Assembly: GCA_945871545.1 (NCBI GenBank)
Contig: CAMBWJ010000053.1
Span: 1 to 9,163, forward strand
DNA length: 9,163 nucleotides
Direction: 5' to 3'
Origin: an uncultured Clostridia bacterium
GTDB lineage: Bacteria; Bacillota_A; Clostridia; Christensenellales; Aristaeellaceae
The notes beneath the pieces were generated by a model. The model was not told the DNA's origin. It did no database searches and was given only the letters and a program-made list of their open reading frames with translations. The position numbers were made by a program, and so were the translations under genes. Shown in pieces: positions 6,001 to 9,163 of this stretch (position 1 is its first letter; every line of letters begins with the position of its first letter).

Positions 6001-7956
6001 TCACCTGTCTCCATAGCGCTCCGCGCGCTGAGCGATGTAATCGCCGTTGCGCCGGACGTATTCTTCCTCGATGTCGCCGAAGTAGCGGTGGGGCGCCTCG
6101 CCCCGCACGACCCTGCCGCCCTCCTGCCGGATGGTGATGAACTTCCTGTCCTCCGCAGGATCCAGCTCCGGGTAGTCGCTGCGCTCGAAGCACAGCGGCG
6201 CGGAGGAGGACTTGCGCAGCAGGCAGGCGTTGATAATCAGCTTGGACACCTCCAGGATGTCCAGCACCTCGTGGGTGCGCATGAGTTCATGGGGATTGGA
6301 GCAGCTCAGCCGCGGCACCGCGTCGCGCTCGTAGCTCTCCAGCAGGTCAAGGCCCTCCTGCAGCAAATCCTCGCACTTGACCGCGCCGCAGTAGTTCTGC
6401 ATGCACTTGCTGATGGCCATGTTGAGTTCCCGCCAGTCCATGCCGTCCTCCACGTACATCGGCGCGTAGAGGCGCGCTTCCTCCCGATCGATCTCCGCTT
6501 CGTCCGGCCCGGTGAAATCCACCGTCGCCGCCCAGTCCGCAGCCTTGCGGCCCGCATAGTAGCCCGTGGCGCAGGCGAAGCCGCAGCAGTCCGAGGCGAA
6601 GAGCTGGTCGCCCGCGGCGTAGATGCCGTCGATGTTGGTCTTGAGATCCCAGTCGTGCATGACGCCGCCGGGCGCGCCGAAGAGCTGGCGCTCCTGACCC
6701 AGAAACGCCGCCGACTGCCAGCCGGTGCCGTAGCTCTGCAGCATGTGCTTCTCGGGATCGAAGCCCCGCTGGGTGTAGTTCTGCAAAATCGGAATCTTGG
6801 TCTTGCCCTCCTCGCCCACCATCATGCCCCAGATCACCCGTCTCTCCATCTCGGGCATGCGGGAGAGATCGGCATAGAAGGGCAGCTTGTAGCCGCGCTT
6901 CATCAGTTCGTCGAAGGGGAGGGTCTCGGGGCCGCGATATTCGTACTTGGCCTCATCGATCACACCGCCCTTCAGAAAGAACTTCTGACCCGGCGCGGGG
7001 TGGTAGCGCTCGGACACGGTTTTCAATTCCCTGCCGTCCCGATCCACGTAGGGAATCTCCACGCCCCGCGCGTCCACCATCGTGGCGGCATACCAGGTGT
7101 TGTGGTTGTTGCCGGTGCCGTAGGGCGGAAAGCTGCGCCCGGCGGCGGAGAACTCGCCCTTGACGGACTTCTCCATCATCGTGAACTCCACGCCCGCGCG
7201 CCAGCCCATGGCATGGCCGCTGCCGATGGACTGTGTGGGGCGGAATTCGCACAGGCCCACCAGATCCGGATTGAACAGCCACACGCGGGCGGGCCGGGAC
7301 ATGGTGAGGATCGTGGCCTTCGCCTTGAAGACCATCAGCTTGCCGGTGCGCACGTTCATGCCCACCGCGCCGACGCCCCGCTTCCTGCCGTCCACGACGG
7401 CGGTCAGCAGCGCCGTGGCCTCGGTGCGGTCGAACACCATGACCCCCAGGCGCTTCAGTTCCCTATACAATGCGGGCTTGAAGGTGGAGCCCCACACCCG
7501 CAGCGTAAATTTATTCGTGTAATCGTAGGCGAACATCAGACCCGTCTTTTCGTCGCGGAACTCCGCGCCCGCAAATTCGCCCTCGCTGTCGCGCACCTTG
7601 CCGCCGAAGTCCTCCAGATCCAGCAGGCGGTCATAGCCCTCGCGGCACTCGATGTAGTGGGCGATGCCGTTGGAGTATTCGTCCTGCTCCCCGACGTAGG
7701 CCTCGGCGATCTCCTTCGGCGTGACCTTCGAGCAGGGGTTGGTGCAGGCCGATTCCCAGTGGTCGAAGCCGCTGCCGGCCGAGCCGCTGCGCTCCGTTGC
7801 ACCCTTCTCCACCAGCGCCACCCGCAGACCCTTGCGCGCAGCCGCGATGGCCGCAAAGCAGCCCGCCAGGCCGCCGCCCAGCACCACCACGTCGCTCTCC
7901 ACCGCCTCGCGCACGCCAAATTCGTTCGGATAGGGCCAATCATAGACGTTCTTCAT
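6001..7956 (-). CDS. FAD-dependent oxidoreductase of the AprA / fumarate reductase flavoprotein superfamily
   Basis: This 651-residue cytoplasmic flavoprotein has no signal peptide or twin-arginine motif. It has an FAD-binding GGGLAG (27-32) with Glu50 ending the second beta strand, and TERSGSAGSG (54-63), close to the KAxxxRSGA region of AprA. FDHW and CTNPCSKVTP (64-80), a capping domain and the second FAD motif GIYAAGD (444-450) follow. A helical C-terminal domain runs from about 485, with ERSDYPELDP (591-600) resembling the end of AprA and SdhA proteins. The QxHPT motif of succinate dehydrogenases and fumarate reductases is missing after GSGHAMGWRAGVEFTMMEK (245-263), which argues against fumarate reduction. 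It pairs with the adjacent ferredoxin rather than with a quinone anchor or FMN domain. GGAGA at 7966-7970 supports the ATG. It is the first gene of the operon. The family is sure, but the substrate is unknown and the direction of electron flow is undetermined. Automated annotation as adenylylsulfate reductase subunit A would probably be wrong. Confidence 0.9.
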   Translation of the reverse strand: MKNVYDWPYPNEFGVREAVESDVVVLGGGLAGCFAAIAAARKGLRVALVEKGATERSGSAGSGFDHWESACTNPCSKVTPKEIAEAYVGEQDEYSNGIAHYIECREGYDRLLDLEDFGGKVRDSEGEFAGAEFRDEKTGLMFAYDYTNKFTLRVWGSTFKPALYRELKRLGVMVFDRTEATALLTAVVDGRKRGVGAVGMNVRTGKLMVFKAKATILTMSRPARVWLFNPDLVGLCEFRPTQSIGSGHAMGWRAGVEFTMMEKSVKGEFSAAGRSFPPYGTGNNHNTWYAATMVDARGVEIPYVDRDGRELKTVSERYHPAPGQKFFLKGGVIDEAKYEYRGPETLPFDELMKRGYKLPFYADLSRMPEMERRVIWGMMVGEEGKTKIPILQNYTQRGFDPEKHMLQSYGTGWQSAAFLGQERQLFGAPGGVMHDWDLKTNIDGIYAAGDQLFASDCCGFACATGYYAGRKAADWAATVDFTGPDEAEIDREEARLYAPMYVEDGMDWRELNMAISKCMQNYCGAVKCEDLLQEGLDLLESYERDAVPRLSCSNPHELMRTHEVLDILEVSKLIINACLLRKSSSAPLCFERSDYPELDPAEDRKFITIRQEGGRVVRGEAPHRYFGDIEEEYVRRNGDYIAQRAERYGDR

Positions 7957-7990
7957 CGCATTGCTTCTCCAGTTTAATCGTTCTTCCCCT

Positions 7991-7999
7991 ATTGTACCA
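7991..7999 (-). promoter_or_regulatory. Candidate extended -10 promoter of the operon (proximal)
   Basis: The minus strand reads TGG-TACAAT, an extended -10 element, with the hexamer at 7991-7996. It would start RNA near 7984 and give a leader of about 27 nt carrying the GGAGA ribosome site. No good -35 hexamer is present. The 17-nt-upstream position falls in the GTCGCTC/GAGCGAC palindrome, as expected if an activator replaces -35 contacts. Confidence 0.4.
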
Positions 8000-8004
8000 T
8001 GATT

Positions 8005-8030
8005 GTCGCTCCCTCTGTGGAGTGAGCGAC
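8005..8030. promoter_or_regulatory. Perfect 7-bp inverted repeat upstream of the proximal -10 (operator or leader hairpin)
   Basis: GTCGCTC (8005-8011) and GAGCGAC (8024-8030) are perfect inverted repeats 12 nt apart. The inner CTC/GAG adds three more pairs around a 4-nt loop after one mismatch. As DNA it covers the -35 region of the proximal promoter and could be a regulator site. As RNA made from the distal promoter it would be a stable leader hairpin. It lacks a T-run on the operon strand, so it is not a simple terminator. Confidence 0.5.
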
Positions 8031-8035
8031 CCGGC

Positions 8036-8050
8036 CAAGCCTGCGGCTTG
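8036..8050. other. Small GC-rich hairpin in the divergent region
   Basis: CAAGCC (8036-8041) and GGCTTG (8045-8050) pair perfectly around a 3-nt loop. It lies just downstream of the distal operon promoter and would be the first structure in that transcript. With the 8005-8030 hairpin it gives two consecutive leader stems. No riboswitch class was recognised. Confidence 0.35.
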
Positions 8051-8059
8051 CCTAATCAT

Positions 8060-8087
8060 ATTGTATCACATATTTATTATAATGCAA
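8060..8087 (-). promoter_or_regulatory. Candidate distal promoter of the operon
   Basis: The minus strand has TTGCAT (8082-8087), a 16-nt spacer, and TACAAT (8060-8065) preceded by TG at the extended -10 position. It would start near 8053 with a leader of about 97 nt containing both hairpins. The -35 lies in the TGCAA/TTGCA palindrome. A perfect TATAAT on the plus strand (8078-8083) overlaps it, so the two directions could compete for polymerase. Confidence 0.45.
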
Positions 8088-8112
8088 GACTTATTGCAAT
8101 AAAAAGTTTTAT
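8083..8112. promoter_or_regulatory. Candidate LysR-type operator: two adjacent palindromes
   Basis: TGCAA-N6-TTGCA (8083-8098) is followed at once by ATAAAA-N2-TTTTAT (8099-8112). LysR-type proteins usually bind two dyads near a divergent promoter, one of them controlling their own gene. The first dyad overlaps the distal operon -35. Neither matches T-N11-A exactly, and AT-rich DNA makes palindromes by chance, so this is a suggestion only. Confidence 0.35.
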
Positions 8113-8131
8113 GTGAACATATTGGAAGGGC

Positions 8132-8160
8132 TTGACATTTCCCCGCAGATGGCAGAAAAT
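8132..8160 (+). promoter_or_regulatory. Candidate lysR promoter
   Basis: A perfect TTGACA at 8132-8137 is followed after 17 nt by GAAAAT (8155-8160), four of six matches to TATAAT. RNA would start near 8167, leaving a leader of about 36 nt before the ATG at 8203. An alternative is the perfect TATAAT at 8078-8083, but it has no fitting -35. Confidence 0.4.
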
Positions 8161-8190
8161 AGGAAAAAGGGCTTGTATGTGCAGGGACAA

Positions 8191-8195
8191 AGGAG
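8191..8195 (+). promoter_or_regulatory. Ribosome binding site that fixes the lysR start
   Basis: AGGAG lies 7 nt before the ATG at 8203. It rules in the start giving MINRKIHYF, where the helix-turn-helix begins immediately, over the GTG at 8113, which would add 30 residues and overlap the candidate promoter. Confidence 0.75.
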
Positions 8196-8202
8196 CGCAG
8201 AA

Positions 8203-9075
8203 ATGATCAATCGCAAAATTCACTACTTCATCACGCTGGCGGAGTGCCTGAGCTTCACGCAGACCGCCGCGCGCCACAACGTCTCCCAGACGGCCATCAG
8301 CCAGTACATCTCGGGACTGGAGGAGCGGCTGGGGGTGCGTCTGTTCGAGCGCAACCAGCGCGCCGTGGAGCTGACGGAAGCCGGGAAGTGCTACTACACC
8401 CACATCACCCGCATGCTCCAGCAGTACGACGAGACGCTGGAGCAGCTGAAGGCCATCGACCAGGGCTACGCGGGCAGCCTGAAGGTGGGCGTGGGCGTGT
8501 ACGAGTACTGCAACACCGAGGGCTTCTTCTCGGACTTCCTGAACAGCCACCCGGAGATCAAGGTGGACATCATGCAGTATCCCTACAGCGAGCTGACGGA
8601 GAAGCTGCGACTGGGCGAACTGAACCTGATCATCGGCGACGCGCTGTGCGAGGACTCCTTCAGCCGCCTGGGCCTGCAGTCCCGCACGCTGTTCACCTCG
8701 CCGAACTACATCGTGGCCGCGCCGGAGGTGGCCGAGCGCAACGGCGGCGACCTGCGCGCGATGCTGAAGCGGGAGTGCCTGATCACCACCTGCGAGAACA
8801 CCGGGCCTTCGTCGCTGCGGATGCTGCGCGCGCTGGTGCAGGACGAATTCGGCTTCGTGCCCTCCAACATCAGCCAGACCAACTCGCTGGACGCGCAGCT
8901 GATGCTGGTGCGCGCGCGCCACGGCGTGGCCATGGTTCCCGGCTTCATCGTGGACGCCCAGGGCGCGGGGCTAGTGCGCTTCGAGCTGCCCAGCCGCCGG
9001 GAGATTTCCTACCGCCTGATGTGCCTGAAGGACAGCAAGAACCCCGCCGTGCAGCTGTTCTTCGATTTCGTCTGA
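8203..9075 (+). CDS. LysR-type transcriptional regulator
   Basis: This 290-residue DNA-binding protein has the standard length for the family. The winged helix-turn-helix fills residues 1-60: HYFITLAECLSFTQTAARHN, then VSQTAISQYISGLEERLG (the recognition helix region, about 27-44) and VRLFERNQRAVELTEAG. A linker helix leads to the effector-binding domain (about residue 90 onward, starting GSLKVGVG), with the family's FLNSHPEIKVDI strand and LRLGELNLIIGD. It is divergent from the reductase-transporter operon across a 246-nt region with palindromes and overlapping promoters. This is the classic arrangement in which a LysR protein controls the neighbouring operon and its own gene. The inducer is probably the transported compound or its product (inference). 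The gene ends at a strong terminator and is monocistronic. Confidence 0.95.
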   Translation: MINRKIHYFITLAECLSFTQTAARHNVSQTAISQYISGLEERLGVRLFERNQRAVELTEAGKCYYTHITRMLQQYDETLEQLKAIDQGYAGSLKVGVGVYEYCNTEGFFSDFLNSHPEIKVDIMQYPYSELTEKLRLGELNLIIGDALCEDSFSRLGLQSRTLFTSPNYIVAAPEVAERNGGDLRAMLKRECLITTCENTGPSSLRMLRALVQDEFGFVPSNISQTNSLDAQLMLVRARHGVAMVPGFIVDAQGAGLVRFELPSRREISYRLMCLKDSKNPAVQLFFDFV

Positions 9076-9086
9076 AAATTGCATGC

Positions 9087-9121
9087 AAAAATCCCCGATC
9101 GCAATGGATCGGGGATTTTTT
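9087..9121 (+). terminator. Strong bidirectional rho-independent terminator
   Basis: ATCCCCGATC (9091-9100) pairs perfectly with GATCGGGGAT (9107-9116) around a 6-nt loop. The flanking A4 (9087-9090) pairs with the T-run 9117-9121. It begins 12 nt after the lysR stop. The A-run on the left serves as a T-run for minus-strand transcripts, so it can also end the converging gene at the right edge. Confidence 0.92.
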
Positions 9122-9129
9122 GCGCCGCG

Positions 9130-9163
9130 TCACAGCACGATCAGGTAGACCAGCGCAAGCAGC
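9130..9163 (-). CDS. C-terminus of an unidentified, probably membrane, protein (partial)
   Basis: On the minus strand the last 34 bases read LLALVYLIVL followed by TGA (9132-9130). The residues are strongly hydrophobic, as in a final membrane helix, and the stop lies next to the bidirectional terminator, where a converging gene would end. Ten residues are too few to name a family or to exclude chance. An overlapping frame (9133-8945) runs through the terminator into lysR and is less credible. Confidence 0.4.
   Translation of the reverse strand, partial: LLALVYLIVL

Noticed and set aside
6001..7956. Assignment as dissimilatory APS reductase AprAB or as fumarate reductase
   Set aside because: No Sat, Dsr or Qmo genes in the window, partner too short for AprB, QxHPT motif absent and no membrane anchor. 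Only superfamily membership is supported.
6088..7977. Plus-strand open frame of 629 codons opposite the FAD protein gene
   Set aside because: Same composition artefact; no ribosome site, no recognisable motif, and the opposite strand encodes clear FAD-binding motifs.
8005..8050. T-box or other named riboswitch in the operon leader
   Set aside because: Two simple hairpins only; no T-box sequence, no terminator with a T-run on the operon strand, and no known aptamer pattern recognised.
8113..8202. Upstream GTG extension of lysR by 30 residues
   Set aside because: The ATG at 8203 has AGGAG at the right distance and gives the normal LysR N-terminus; the extension overlaps the candidate promoter.
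8077..8922. Minus-strand open frame of 281 codons opposite lysR
   Set aside because: Antisense shadow of a well-supported regulator; biased composition and no motif.
1..9163. Insertion sequence, phage, tRNA or rRNA genes
   Set aside because: No transposase or integrase motif, no flanking inverted repeats with target duplications, and no tRNA cloverleaf or rRNA segment seen on either strand.

Overview
The window looks like chromosomal DNA from a GC-rich anaerobic Gram-positive bacterium, most likely a clostridial gut-type lineage (Christensenellales or Oscillospiraceae would fit). This rests on strong AGGAGG-type ribosome sites, rho-independent terminators, AT-rich promoters in otherwise GC-rich DNA, and a 2[4Fe-4S] ferredoxin-dependent redox pair. 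The taxonomic placement is inference; no rRNA or marker gene is present.

Layout: positions 1-158 hold two copies of a degenerate ~54-nt hairpin repeat and a terminator. Positions 159-7956, all on the minus strand, form one seven-gene unit. In transcription order it encodes an adenylylsulfate-reductase-like FAD protein (7956-6001), a 99-residue 2[4Fe-4S] ferredoxin (5995-5696), two Opp/Dpp permeases (5702-4782 and 4789-3857), two Opp/Dpp ATPases (3857-2784 and 2791-1823), and an OppA-like extracytoplasmic binding protein (1763-159). The first six genes are separated by at most 5 nt or overlap by 1-8 nt. The binding protein follows a 59-nt gap that holds a small hairpin. Position 7957-8202 is a divergent control region. 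A LysR-type regulator (8203-9075) reads away from the operon and ends in a strong bidirectional terminator. The last 34 bases hold the C-terminus of an unidentified membrane protein on the minus strand.

Working model (inference): the Opp-type transporter imports a peptide or peptide-like compound, and the cytoplasmic FAD/Fe-S pair reduces (or oxidises) it or a breakdown product. The divergent LysR protein senses the compound or its product. The tight coupling of ferredoxin to permease is the strongest sequence argument that transport and redox chemistry serve one pathway. The substrate cannot be read from the sequence. The FAD protein resembles AprA more than fumarate reductase, but nothing else needed for sulfate respiration is present.
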